Source: Noviherbaspirillum suwonense (GTDB lineage: Bacteria > Pseudomonadota > Gammaproteobacteria > Burkholderiales > Burkholderiaceae_D). Taken from it: a stretch of DNA of 64,000 nucleotides. Position 1 is the stretch's first letter. Every line of letters begins with the position of its first letter. The position numbers and the translations under genes were made by a program. Under the pieces are notes generated by a model. It saw nothing but the letters and a program-made list of their open reading frames with translations, was not told the origin of the DNA and searched no databases. The DNA is taken from NCBI RefSeq assembly GCF_900182955.1, contig NZ_FXUL01000027.1, positions 24,489-88,488 on the forward strand. The letters are read 5' to 3'. Positions 46,808 to 55,933 of the stretch are shown one piece after another.

Positions 46808-47761
46808 TCAGGATATCTGCTGTATGCCTGCCAGTGTCCAGCCACCCTGGCCGGATGACGGCTTGGTCAGGTTCCAGACCTCGGCGAACGGCTCGGCCGG
46901 CGCATCGAGCGCCTCCCGGATCATGCCGCTGAACTTGACGCTGGCCAGGTGGTCCGGACCGCTGGTTTCAATACCCAGCAATTGCGCGTCCAGCGACACG
47001 ACGTCGGTATGGTTGGCCGACGCGCCGCGCTCCTGGATCTGCATGCGCAGTTCTGCAAACATCTCCGGCGAGGTGAATTCGCGGATGTCGTTCACATCGG
47101 CCTTGTCCCACGCTGCCTGCAGGCGGATGAAGTACGTCTTCGCATGCCGCAGGAATGCCGGGGTGTCGAAGTCTGCCGGCACGCCCCAGGGCGCATCGCT
47201 TGTCGCGCTACCGCTGGCGGCAGGCTGTGCCGACTGCAGTGCCGCGGGCCGCAAAGGCTCGACATGCGAACCGATTTCCGGCGTGAACGACGACGGTGCG
47301 GCGCCAGCGCCGGCACCTGCACCAGCCGCAGCAGTCGCATATGCCGGGCGCACACTGCCGCCATCCGACTTACGCTTGAGCATGCGGTAGATGAACAGGC
47401 CAGCCACCACCAGCAGTCCGACCATCAGCATCGTGCTGATCATGCTGGCCAGCGCGCCGCCTATGCCCATGCTGGACAGCAGTGCGCCCAGTCCAAGGCC
47501 CAGCAGTGCGCCGCCGAGCATGCCTTTCCATGGGCTTGCGGGCTTCGGTGCGGCTGCCGCCGGCGTGGCGCCTGGCCGTGCCGGTGCGGCCGACTGCATT
47601 GCCGCCGGCGATTGCGCCGACTGCGCGGGCGAAGACTGGTTCACGCTCTGCGATTGTTTGCCGACCGAGCTGCCGCTGCCCATGCGCTTGGCTTCCGCGC
47701 TCGACAGTCCGATGCTGACTGCCATAATGGCAACCATGACTCCCATAACAACCTTTTTCAT
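46808..47761 (-). CDS. Tim44-like domain membrane protein
   Basis: A 317-residue protein with a signal peptide (MKKVVMGVMVAIMAVSIGLSSAEAK), a Ser/Gln/Ala-rich linker, two short hydrophobic segments near 90-145 (MLGGALLGLGLGALL, STMLMVGLLVVAGLFIYRML), and a C-terminal Tim44-like domain (FLRHAKTYFIRLQAAWDKADVNDIREFTSPEMFAEL). Such proteins are common in Betaproteobacteria and lack the mitochondrial function. The role is unknown. The start at 47761 has AAGGAGCACGAG just upstream. Confidence 0.88.
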   Translation of the reverse strand: MKKVVMGVMVAIMAVSIGLSSAEAKRMGSGSSVGKQSQSVNQSSPAQSAQSPAAMQSAAPARPGATPAAAAPKPASPWKGMLGGALLGLGLGALLSSMGIGGALASMISTMLMVGLLVVAGLFIYRMLKRKSDGGSVRPAYATAAAGAGAGAGAAPSSFTPEIGSHVEPLRPAALQSAQPAASGSATSDAPWGVPADFDTPAFLRHAKTYFIRLQAAWDKADVNDIREFTSPEMFAELRMQIQERGASANHTDVVSLDAQLLGIETSGPDHLASVKFSGMIREALDAPAEPFAEVWNLTKPSSGQGGWTLAGIQQIS

Positions 47762-47874
47762 CTCGTGCTCCTTGTTAAATACTGGTGTGAAGCCGGTCAC
47801 ACCGACCGATAAGCAACGGACAGAGCATAAGCGACTTTAACCAAGTGAAAAAGCGAAGTTAAATTGATTATTAC

Positions 47875-47889
47875 TTCGTAAATTGCGAA
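47875..47889. promoter_or_regulatory. Palindrome-like site TTCG-N7-CGAA
   Basis: TTCGTAAATTGCGAA in the divergent region between the Tim44-like and MscS-type genes resembles the dyad before nhaR (TTCGTA and CGAA ends kept). It could be a second site for the same regulator, but one 15-base match can occur by chance. Confidence 0.3.
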
Positions 47890-47986
47890 ACGTGCAGGCG
47901 GCCGTTTGTACGGCACCGCACTGTACCCGAAACGCGTCCTGGTTAGTCTGCCGGGTTTGCCTTCAAGCCTACACTGGACCAGAAAT

Positions 47987-49108
47987 ATGACCGATCTCCT
48001 GCCGGACTGGGTAGTAAGCCCGCTGATGACGTTGCTGGGCTGGCTGCCGGAGAGCCAGAAGTATGCGTGGCTCGATGTTGCCCTTCAGGTCTTGCTGATC
48101 CTGCTGATCGTGCTGGCGGGCGACCGCTTCGGCATGCCCGTGCTGCAACGCCTGGCCAGGCATCTGCCCTTTTCCCGCCGCCTGCTGGTCCAATGCCGGC
48201 GCGCATTGCGCGTTGCCGCGTTCTTCCTGCTGCTGCAGATCGTCTTTCGCGATACCGACCCGAGGCTGCATCTTTCACCGCTGCTGTTGCACCTGACGGC
48301 CCTGCTGACCATCGCCTCCCTCACCTGGCTGTCGTCGCGGGCGGTGCAATCGATCGCGGACACCATCGTCGAGCGTAATCCGATCAACCTGACCGACAAC
48401 CTTGCCGCGCGCCGTGTCCATACCCAGACCCGCGTGCTGGCCCGGTCGGTGAACGTGCTGATCATCCTGGTAGGCACAGGCATGGCGCTGATGACGCTGC
48501 CGCTGCTGCGCCAGATCGGCACCAGCCTGCTGGCGTCGGCGGGCGTGGCCGGCCTGATCGTCGGCTTTGCAGCCAAGCCGGTGCTGGGCAACCTTCTGGC
48601 CGGCCTGCAGCTCGCGATCAGCCAGCCGATACGGCTGGACGACGTGGTGATCGTCGAAAACGAATGGGGACAGATCGAGGAAATCACCGGGACATACGTG
48701 GTGGTGCGCATCTGGGACCAGCGCCGCCTGATCGTGCCGCTGCAATGGTTCATCGAGCATCCATTCCAGAACTGGACGCGCAACAGCGCCGAACTGCTGG
48801 GAGTGGTCATGCTGTGGGTGGATTACCGCTTGCCGCTCGAACCGCTGCGCGCCGAAGCGCAGCGACTTTGCCGCACTTTTCAGGAATGGGACGGCCGGGT
48901 CTGCGTGGTGCAGGTGACGGAAACCAACGAACGGGCAATGCAGGTGCGCATACTGGTCAGCGCGCCCGATTCGCCCCGCACCTTCGATTTGCGCTGCAAG
49001 ATGCGTGAAGGCCTGCTCGATTTCATACAGCGGCAGTATCCGGATTGCCTGCCACGCGTACGCGGCGAAACCGTCGGCGCGGTGATGAACCCGGAGATCC
49101 AGCGCTGA
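47987..49108 (+). CDS. MscS family mechanosensitive channel
   Basis: A small-conductance mechanosensitive channel that opens on membrane tension during osmotic downshock. The 373-residue version starts at MTDLLPDWVV, giving about five membrane helices before the pore segment VAGLIVGFAAKPVLGNLLAGLQLAISQPIRLDDVV, then the beta domain with VVVRIWDQRRLIVPLQWF. A longer frame from 47906 is possible. The last gene in this direction before the SRAP gene. Confidence 0.92.
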   Translation: MTDLLPDWVVSPLMTLLGWLPESQKYAWLDVALQVLLILLIVLAGDRFGMPVLQRLARHLPFSRRLLVQCRRALRVAAFFLLLQIVFRDTDPRLHLSPLLLHLTALLTIASLTWLSSRAVQSIADTIVERNPINLTDNLAARRVHTQTRVLARSVNVLIILVGTGMALMTLPLLRQIGTSLLASAGVAGLIVGFAAKPVLGNLLAGLQLAISQPIRLDDVVIVENEWGQIEEITGTYVVVRIWDQRRLIVPLQWFIEHPFQNWTRNSAELLGVVMLWVDYRLPLEPLRAEAQRLCRTFQEWDGRVCVVQVTETNERAMQVRILVSAPDSPRTFDLRCKMREGLLDFIQRQYPDCLPRVRGETVGAVMNPEIQR

Positions 49109-49123
49109 CCCTGCAGCCGGGCG

Positions 49124-49843
49124 TCAGGCTTCCTCGTCCTCGGCATCCGCCAGCGCATCGGGATCCACCGGGGCGATCAGTTCCGGCGTGCTGTTGCCGA
49201 CCCGGTTGACCGCCTTGCTGACCGCGTGCCAGGTGAATTCGTCGGCCGGCACCGCCATCGACCGCGCCAGATGCTCCGCCTGCTCGGCAGGCAGGTCCGG
49301 ATCCAGCCACATCCGCGCGTCATCCGGGGACAGCACGACCGGGCGGCGGTCATGGATGTCGACCATGCCAGCGTCTGCCGCGGCAGTAACGATGACAAAA
49401 CCGCTGCCTTCGGGGTTTTCACGGTCGAGACGGACATTGGTAATGGCGGCAAGAAACATCGGTTCGTCCGACTTGCGCCGGATATACCAGGGCTGTTTGT
49501 GCCCGGCCTTTCCTGTCCATTCGTACCAGCCGTCCGCGGGCACTAGCACCCTGCCATGCAGCCACATGTGCCGGAAATAGCGCCCGGTTGCCGCCTTTTC
49601 TATGCGGGCGTTGATGGCAAGCGGTATGCCTTTTTCCGCCGCCCACCTCGGCCGGTATCCCCATTTCACCGTGTCGATCATCGGCCCGGAAGGATCGAGA
49701 AAATGGATCAGCCACGGCGTACTCCCTGGCGGCGTGTTATACGAGGGCTCGCGTGCCGCAGCCTCCTCGCTGACCGCAGCGGGAACGTGCAACGCTTCCA
49801 TGTACTCCTGCGCCTTTCGGTACTGCGTGATGCGTCCACACAT
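49124..49843 (-). CDS. SRAP-domain protein (YedK/HMCES type)
   Basis: Forms a stable covalent crosslink with abasic sites in single-stranded DNA, shielding them during replication. The 239-residue protein has the catalytic set C2 (after removal of Met1), N78, E108 (WYEW) and H164, all at the expected places. It is encoded on the minus strand, convergent with the MscS gene. No adjacent SOS box (CTGT-N8-ACAG) is evident in the upstream region. Confidence 0.93.
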   Translation of the reverse strand: MCGRITQYRKAQEYMEALHVPAAVSEEAAAREPSYNTPPGSTPWLIHFLDPSGPMIDTVKWGYRPRWAAEKGIPLAINARIEKAATGRYFRHMWLHGRVLVPADGWYEWTGKAGHKQPWYIRRKSDEPMFLAAITNVRLDRENPEGSGFVIVTAAADAGMVDIHDRRPVVLSPDDARMWLDPDLPAEQAEHLARSMAVPADEFTWHAVSKAVNRVGNSTPELIAPVDPDALADAEDEEA

Positions 49844-50307
49844 TGCGACCTCCTTTCACTGGACAACATGTTCGGTCATCGAAAAATAAGCCGGTTCGTT
49901 GTGTTGCATGTTGCTGCGGACGATGCCGACTATCACGTAACGCATGGTACGCAATGATTCCTCACAAAGAATCGCTGAAACATTGCGGACAATCAAAATC
50001 CGCTGAATGCCCCGATTGTGTCTTATTGCAATTTGTTGTAATTTAACATTGTTTCAAATGCAATTTTAAGGGCGCCGGTTGCTTTTACTTTTTTAATCGT
50101 TCAGGCATCAGGAACGCTGGCATTCAAAAGGTGAGGAAGCGGTATGGCACAGCGTGCAGGCAGATCGTGGCCCTCAAAAAATTGCGTGTGGTTATTGTTC
50201 TTGATCAAAAAAAAACTTAGCAAGCAGGAAATTTTGTTGCACTTCCAATGTCTTTCAGACAGTACAGCGCACTGTTCCCAACCTGACATTTTGAAAGCGA
50301 TTTAGCC
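49844..50307. other. AT-rich gene-free region between SRAP and HTH genes
   Basis: About 460 bases with clearly lower GC than the flanks, including A-runs and T-runs (AAAAAAAAAC near 50208). It should carry the promoters of the divergent SRAP gene and of the HTH gene. No gene or named operator is seen; an AT-rich stretch of this type can be a site for H-NS-like silencing. Confidence 0.5.
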
Positions 50308-50625
50308 ATGGCGTCCGAAAATCTTGTAACCCAAGAATCCTATAATCCGAATCACCTGCTCGACATCCTGATCGAACGTCTGAACCTGAAAAATGACGCA
50401 GCCTTGTCGCGCGCACTAGAGGTGGCGCCACCGGTCATCAGCAAGATCCGTCACCGCCGCCTGCCGGTCGGTGCGTCGATGCTGATACGGATGCACGAAG
50501 TCAGCACGATGAGCGTACGCGAACTGCGCGACCTGATGGGCGACCGCCGGACCAAGTACCGCCTCAGCGATGCACAGGGCAAGCCCAAGCCAGCGGCCAC
50601 CGACAAGCCGCAAGCAAACGGCTGA
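50308..50625 (+). CDS. Small helix-turn-helix protein
   Basis: A 105-residue protein with a Cro/C1-like helix-turn-helix at about 22-60: LNLKNDAALSRALEVAPPVISKIRHRRLPVGA. The tail is proline-, lysine- and alanine-rich. It has no partner domain, so it is probably a DNA-binding repressor-like or nucleoid protein. I do not recognise a specific family. A weak ribosome binding site precedes the ATG, and the upstream region is AT-rich. Confidence 0.7.
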   Translation: MASENLVTQESYNPNHLLDILIERLNLKNDAALSRALEVAPPVISKIRHRRLPVGASMLIRMHEVSTMSVRELRDLMGDRRTKYRLSDAQGKPKPAATDKPQANG

Positions 50626-50797
50626 CTCCCGGCTGCAGCATGCGGCCCGATTGCAGGCCGGCCTGCGCGATGCCGCCGCCCGCCCAGCGCGAGCGGCCCA
50701 TCCCTGTCGCATCCTCTGGCAGGAAAAACCGCGCAGCCGGCCATCTTTTCGCCTTCCTCGGGCACCATCGCCCTTCAACCCCAATTACCGCTAACTT

Positions 50798-51034
50798 ATG
50801 CCAGGCCTGATCAAGCATCGCGGCGTGCGTATCGTCACGCTGGAAGCAGGCGACACCGTTGTCGACCATGCCCGTCCGGGCGACATCATGATCGAACAGA
50901 AGGAAGATGGCTGGCACCTGCATTTCATTGCTGACGACGGAGCGATAGACAGCTACGAGGATCCGTTCGACAGCCATGTCAAGGCGCTCTGGTCGGCAAA
51001 GGCCGCAGCGGAATACCAGGCCAGCGGCGAATAA
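50798..51034 (+). CDS. Small hypothetical protein
   Basis: A 78-residue acidic protein beginning MPGLIKHRGVRIVTLEAGD, with tryptophan at GWHLHF and ALWSA. It looks like a compact beta-barrel-like protein, but I do not recognise a family. It lies 172 bases after the HTH gene and before the GH81 gene, and codon use matches the host. It has no visible signal peptide or membrane helix. No ribosome binding site stands out. Confidence 0.55.
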   Translation: MPGLIKHRGVRIVTLEAGDTVVDHARPGDIMIEQKEDGWHLHFIADDGAIDSYEDPFDSHVKALWSAKAAAEYQASGE

Positions 51035-51168
51035 TTTCCGATGCGCCTGCCGCAATAGCCGTTTGCACAGGATCTTCTCTCTTACCCAAGGTACATAGCA
51101 GTCCCAACCCGGCGCACTAATTTTAACGATTAGTGCATTTCTACCGGGTATCCTATCTGGAGGACTGC

Positions 51169-54100
51169 ATGACTAAACGATTTTTCCAGGCGTGTTCCTG
51201 CCTGATCCTCATGGCGCTGCTGAACGCATGCTCGGGTGGCGGCGGCCAGAATGACACTGGCGGCAGCCAGCAGGCCGCGGTGCTGCCCCGCCCCACGCCT
51301 TCCCTGTCGGGCGTCGTCGAACTAGGCGGCGGCGTTCCGGCAGCCCCCACCCGGGCCACGGCTTCCCTCGTTAAAACCAGTAACGCCGCACCCACCGCCA
51401 CGCTGCTGGCGCAGACAGCCGCCGCAGGCGGCACCCTTGGCCCGATTTCCACCATCGACCCGCGCCAGATTCTCGGCAGCGCGCGTGCCCTGCCCAATCC
51501 TTTTCAGCCCGGCAATATCGGCGACCTCAAGCTGGTAACCCTGCCTGAAGGCACCCGCACCCGTATGCCTACGGGCAAATGGTCGAAAGGATTTTTCTAT
51601 CAAAGTCCACGCAACCTCGACGCGTATTTCCAGGGCACCGGCGATGCGAATGACCCGCGCAACCAGGGCGGCGATACCGAGCGGTTCAATATCTTTGCCT
51701 TTCCCAACAAGCTGAGCCTCGACGACCGCATCGGCATGCTTTCCGTCAGTTTTCCCACGCGCCGATACATTGCGTACGGTACCGACCCGAAAGCCGATGT
51801 TTACGACCTGACCAATCCGCTCAAGGCCGACACCCTGCTTTACCATATCGCCCCCAACAGCAGCCAGGACATCCGCCTGAGCTATGTGCAGCCCGCCATC
51901 GGCCGGCTGGCGCGCGGGATAGACAGCTTCGATGAATTGACGGTGGCGACCAGCTGGAAATCCCCGGCCGGCGACCTGAGCATGCAAGTCCTTGCCGCCG
52001 AAGGTTCTCCGTATGTCACCGTACGCTACAGCGGACTGCGCCCGGTGATCCAGGTTGGACAGGGCAGCCAGGCAAGAACCCCGAAAAACAATGTCGGCCT
52101 GCCCATCCCCGGCGCACAACCGGATTACACCCAGCAGCAAAGCGACAGCGGCATCCGGGCCGTGGCCGTGGACGAGGAAAAAGCGCAGACGTTTATTGAA
52201 ACCGACACCATACGCGTGATGCCGCAGCTGACCGGCACCAAGTTCCGCATCCTTTACCAGGTTCCCGACCGGGCGCGCGCGAAGCCCGGCACAAACGACG
52301 GCGGGGAGATCGCGCCGCCCGATACGCTCAAGGAACTGGTGATTTATACATCGACGCCCATCACGCTCGACTGGGATACGCCGTCCCGCTCCTACGTCGC
52401 CCGGTCTGCATTCAACGGCGTCATCCGGACCGCCTTTGTCGACGATGTCGACCTGGCTGCGTGGGCATCGAGGATAAACGACGTTTCCGGCATTGCGTCG
52501 TTCAAGTCGCGCCGCATCATTCTCGACAAATACGCGGCAACCTACCCGACCACCTCCGAAATATTCCTGGACTATTCCGGGACGACCGGACTGGTCAGGT
52601 ACGTCTGGGGCAAGGCCCGCATGGACGGCCAGACGCCGCAGGACAGCGATCTGCTGATGATGGGCTTCGACGCGACGCACATCGCCTCTCTCCAGGGCGC
52701 CAGCAAGGTCGACGGCCTGACCTACCGCTCCAACATGGGCTCGATGAGCGCAATCGCCGGCAGCGAGTGGAAACAGCAGCTCGATATCCCCGGCATCATG
52801 CAAAACGGCGCAACGGGCGAAGCATTGTGGATGGGTTCGGGCAAGATCAAGGCGGCCGACGTGCCTCGCGTCCGGCAGTCGCTGCTTGCCGATGCTGCGC
52901 TGCTGACCGAGACCGACCCGAAGATCGACCATTTTCTTGAGACCTGCAATGCCGACTCCTACATCTGCGGCAAGTACCTGCACAACGTCGCCCGCCTTGC
53001 GCTCATTGCCGACAGCCTGGGCGAATTTACGGTCAGAAAACAGCTGACGGATTACCTGAAGAAGTCGCTGGCCTTATGGCTGGATGGCGTGAAGCCGGAT
53101 GGCAGCACGGTCGATGTGGCCAACGACCATGCGAATGACGCACTGGTCTACGATACGACAAACGGCGGCACCATCACCTCGCTCGGCCTGCAGGATCACA
53201 ACAAGGATTACAGCAACCGCGCCTACGTGGATCACATGTTCCACTATGGCTATTACATTTATGCTGCTTCCGTGGTCGCGGCGCTGGACCCCGAGCGTGA
53301 CACCGACAAGGGCTGGCTTGCAGCCAACAAGGAAAAGGTCAACCTGCTGGTCCGCGACATTGCCAATCCCAGCCTGGACGACCCGTATTTCCCCATCGTG
53401 CGCACCTTCGACTGGTTCAGGATGCAGAACATCGCCGACACCGGCCCCGACGCCAACGGCGGCAATACCGAGTCGTCCAGCGAATCGGTGAACTCGAACT
53501 ATGCGCTGGCGGCGTGGGGCGCCGTGATCAAGGACGACCAGTTCCAGGCGCTGGCTGCCATCATGACAGCCGCCGAGATCAGGACGTCGAAAGCGTTCTA
53601 CCAGGTCACGCCCGATACCGCCTACCTGAAAGCAATGGACTTCCCGGAAGTGGACGTAACGGTCAGGCTGCCAAAAAATCGCACCGAGCTGCGCAAGATC
53701 GCACCGGGCAGCGAACCTGTGATGAATATCCTGCGCGCCAACATCGTGGAGACCAATACGTTCTTCGGCCCGCTGCTGGCCAACCGCATCGGCATCAACC
53801 TGCTACCCATCTCCCCGATTTCCGAATATGTGATTTCAAAAGACTGGGCAAGGACGCACTACGATACCTTGCGCAGGCTGGAAGACACCAACACGGAACA
53901 GTTCAGGAGCATCGTCAACACGCCGCCCAACCAGACCGCGGATTGCTTCCTCGCCGGCTGGGATCCAAAGGCGAAACATGAAAACCCGGACGGCACGCCT
54001 GAGCTGCCCAATCCCGGCGCCGTTTGCGCCGGCAGGCTCAGGGTACTTTATAGCTGGCGCCACCTGCCGGTGGCCGCCAGCGGCATGATAAAGCCTGGGG

Positions 54101-54300
54101 AAGCATACGATCGCTACGTCGCCTACATGGACGAGCTGAAGCCGTTGCAAGACACTTATCGGCTCAACACCCGGTCCAGCGTCTACCCCGACTCGTCCCG
54201 GAACGAGAATGGCGTTGTCGCCGATGTGCTGAAAGACATCTCCACGCCATCCACCGACACCAATACCCTGTGGTGGCTATCTTCACGCAAACCGGATTGA
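51169..54300 (+). CDS. GH81 family beta-1,3-glucanase lipoprotein
   Basis: A 1043-residue lipoprotein. The signal peptide MTKRFFQACSCLILMALLNAC ends in a lipobox (LLNAC), followed by a Ser/Gly-rich tether. The body fits glycoside hydrolase family 81: a large N-terminal beta domain, then the alpha-helical catalytic part with YVDHMFHYGYYIYAAS (candidate acid D688) and NTESSSESVNSNYALAAWG (candidate base E768 and E772, spaced as in the family). It should cleave internal beta-1,3-glucan bonds of fungal walls or laminarin. A GGAGG ribosome binding site precedes the start. The terminator follows at 54343. No gene partner with a carbohydrate role is adjacent. Confidence 0.88.
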   Translation: MTKRFFQACSCLILMALLNACSGGGGQNDTGGSQQAAVLPRPTPSLSGVVELGGGVPAAPTRATASLVKTSNAAPTATLLAQTAAAGGTLGPISTIDPRQILGSARALPNPFQPGNIGDLKLVTLPEGTRTRMPTGKWSKGFFYQSPRNLDAYFQGTGDANDPRNQGGDTERFNIFAFPNKLSLDDRIGMLSVSFPTRRYIAYGTDPKADVYDLTNPLKADTLLYHIAPNSSQDIRLSYVQPAIGRLARGIDSFDELTVATSWKSPAGDLSMQVLAAEGSPYVTVRYSGLRPVIQVGQGSQARTPKNNVGLPIPGAQPDYTQQQSDSGIRAVAVDEEKAQTFIETDTIRVMPQLTGTKFRILYQVPDRARAKPGTNDGGEIAPPDTLKELVIYTSTPITLDWDTPSRSYVARSAFNGVIRTAFVDDVDLAAWASRINDVSGIASFKSRRIILDKYAATYPTTSEIFLDYSGTTGLVRYVWGKARMDGQTPQDSDLLMMGFDATHIASLQGASKVDGLTYRSNMGSMSAIAGSEWKQQLDIPGIMQNGATGEALWMGSGKIKAADVPRVRQSLLADAALLTETDPKIDHFLETCNADSYICGKYLHNVARLALIADSLGEFTVRKQLTDYLKKSLALWLDGVKPDGSTVDVANDHANDALVYDTTNGGTITSLGLQDHNKDYSNRAYVDHMFHYGYYIYAASVVAALDPERDTDKGWLAANKEKVNLLVRDIANPSLDDPYFPIVRTFDWFRMQNIADTGPDANGGNTESSSESVNSNYALAAWGAVIKDDQFQALAAIMTAAEIRTSKAFYQVTPDTAYLKAMDFPEVDVTVRLPKNRTELRKIAPGSEPVMNILRANIVETNTFFGPLLANRIGINLLPISPISEYVISKDWARTHYDTLRRLEDTNTEQFRSIVNTPPNQTADCFLAGWDPKAKHENPDGTPELPNPGAVCAGRLRVLYSWRHLPVAASGMIKPGEAYDRYVAYMDELKPLQDTYRLNTRSSVYPDSSRNENGVVADVLKDISTPSTDTNTLWWLSSRKPD

Positions 54301-54342
54301 ATCCCGGGATCAAGCCCGGCTGAAGCCGTTGTACACCCATAT

Positions 54343-54366
54343 ACTCCGCCTGCAGGCGGAGTTTTT
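54343..54366 (+). terminator. Rho-independent terminator after the GH81 gene
   Basis: The stem ACTCCGCC, loop TGCA, GGCGGAGT is followed by TTTT. It lies 42 bases after the stop. Confidence 0.9.
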
Positions 54367-54376
54367 CGTCCGGGTC

Positions 54377-54703
54377 TCAGCGCAACGGTGAATATGCGGT
54401 CGGCACCAGGAAACTGTTTTCTATCCGCTCGACGATAATCGCCTGCGCCTCGGTCTCGGCCCGCTTGGCTATCCAGTCGGGATCACTCTGGAATGCATTC
54501 CACTTCTGCTCGCGTTCCGCCAGGCTTTCCCATTCGAGCAGATAAGTCAGCGCCTGGTTGCTCGAGCCGACCAGCGTGGTCCAGAAACCCACGGGCTTGA
54601 TGCCGTATTTTTCCCAGAACGTCAGGGTGATGTTTTGAAAACGGGCGTTCAGCGCCGGCAGGCGGCCGGGCGCGCAGTGATAGATACGCATTTCATGAAT
54701 CAT
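54377..54703 (-). CDS. NIPSNAP family protein
   Basis: A 108-residue protein of the NIPSNAP family (dimeric alpha/beta-barrel fold): MRIYHCAPGRLPALNARFQNI, GIKPVGFWTT, ALTYLLEWESLAEREQKWNAF. Function in bacteria is undefined; relatives include stress and small-molecule-binding proteins. The start at 54703 (MIHEMRIYH) is a best guess with a weak ribosome binding site; an open frame extends to 54910. It is about 95 bases downstream of the patatin-type gene on the same strand. Confidence 0.85.
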   Translation of the reverse strand: MIHEMRIYHCAPGRLPALNARFQNITLTFWEKYGIKPVGFWTTLVGSSNQALTYLLEWESLAEREQKWNAFQSDPDWIAKRAETEAQAIIVERIENSFLVPTAYSPLR

Positions 54704-54798
54704 GGTGGCTTTCGGTTGTGGATAAGGAGCTTGCCTGCGATGTTGACAAGCGCACAGGCAAGCCAAAGTGTACCGCCAGACAAAAAACGCGGCTGGCT

Positions 54799-55896
54799 TC
54801 AGCCTGCTTTCGGCTCGCCGGCGGCTTGTCCGAGGTGTCGTCTCAGTCCCGGCGCAATATCGAAACCGCCCTGCGCGCAGGCAAGTGCGCCCGCATCCAG
54901 CGTGCTGCACTTTTGCAGCGAATGAAAATTGCGGTCCAGCCAGCCGCTCGCGGTGTCCCTGCCTATGCCATGCAGGTATTCAAGGAAGTCCCATTCCACA
55001 TTCAGCTTGCTCGACACGTCCAGCGGACTCAACTGCCGTTCGGCGCTGATATGGTGCAGGCACATGCTGGCGTAACGCTCCAGCTCCACATTCTGGCGGG
55101 TGACCAGGTCCTTCAGGAGCAGCAGCGTATTGATTTCGCCAATCAGGCTGGCGTTGAAGGTGATTTCGTTCAGCCGGTTCATGATCTCGGCCGACGTCGT
55201 CGGCAGTTCCTTACGCTCCATCGGGTTGATCTGAACGATCAGCAGGTCATGCGCAGCCGTTTCCTCGACAAGGGGAAACAGCGCGGGGTTGCCCGTGTAC
55301 CCGCCGTCCCAGTACGGTTCGCCATCCACCTCGACCGCGCGAAATACCTGCGGCAGGCAGGCCGATGCCATCACCACGTCCAGGCTGACTTCCTCCCGCC
55401 GAAACGTGCGCGAGCGCCCGGTGCGAACGCTGGTGGCGGAGATGAAGAGTTTGAGCTGCGTGCAGGCCCGGACTTTTTCGAAGTCCACCATCGCGCCGAC
55501 CAGGTCGCGCAGCGGGTTGATGTCGAATGGATTGAACTGGTAGGGCGACACCAGGCTCGTGGCGAGTTCGAACAGCTGGTAGCCGGGCGATGCATCCAGC
55601 GTCCAGCGCCCGGCTGCACGGTCGATGAGGGTGCGCTGCAAGGGGCTGAAACGCGCGGAATCGCTGACTGCTTTCCAGAACTCGCGCAATGCGCGCCGCG
55701 CGCCGTCCCGGCCGCCGCCGTGATAACCGTTCGCCAGCACCACCGCATTCATCGCGCCGGCGCTTGTGCCGCTGATGCCATCGATCCGCAAGCGCTCGTC
55801 TTCGAGCAGGCGGTCCAGCACGCCCCAGGTAAAAGCCCCGTGGGCGCCGCCGCCCTGCAGCGCCAGGTCGATATGGATGGTGTCCGGCTCCGGCAT
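54799..55896 (-). CDS. Patatin-like phospholipase
   Basis: A 365-residue serine hydrolase that should cleave acyl chains from phospholipids or lipid granules. The oxyanion loop is LQGGGAHGAFTWG (13-25), the nucleophile S45 sits in GTSAG, and the catalytic D197 in DGGYTGNPAL, giving the complete patatin dyad. The rest is helical. A GGAGG before the start supports 55896. It has no signal peptide, so it acts in the cytoplasm, perhaps on lipid or PHA granules. Confidence 0.9.
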   Translation of the reverse strand: MPEPDTIHIDLALQGGGAHGAFTWGVLDRLLEDERLRIDGISGTSAGAMNAVVLANGYHGGGRDGARRALREFWKAVSDSARFSPLQRTLIDRAAGRWTLDASPGYQLFELATSLVSPYQFNPFDINPLRDLVGAMVDFEKVRACTQLKLFISATSVRTGRSRTFRREEVSLDVVMASACLPQVFRAVEVDGEPYWDGGYTGNPALFPLVEETAAHDLLIVQINPMERKELPTTSAEIMNRLNEITFNASLIGEINTLLLLKDLVTRQNVELERYASMCLHHISAERQLSPLDVSSKLNVEWDFLEYLHGIGRDTASGWLDRNFHSLQKCSTLDAGALACAQGGFDIAPGLRRHLGQAAGEPKAG

Positions 55897-55933
55897 CGAT
55901 GCCCTCCAGTGTATGCAGCTGCCGCTGGGCCGC

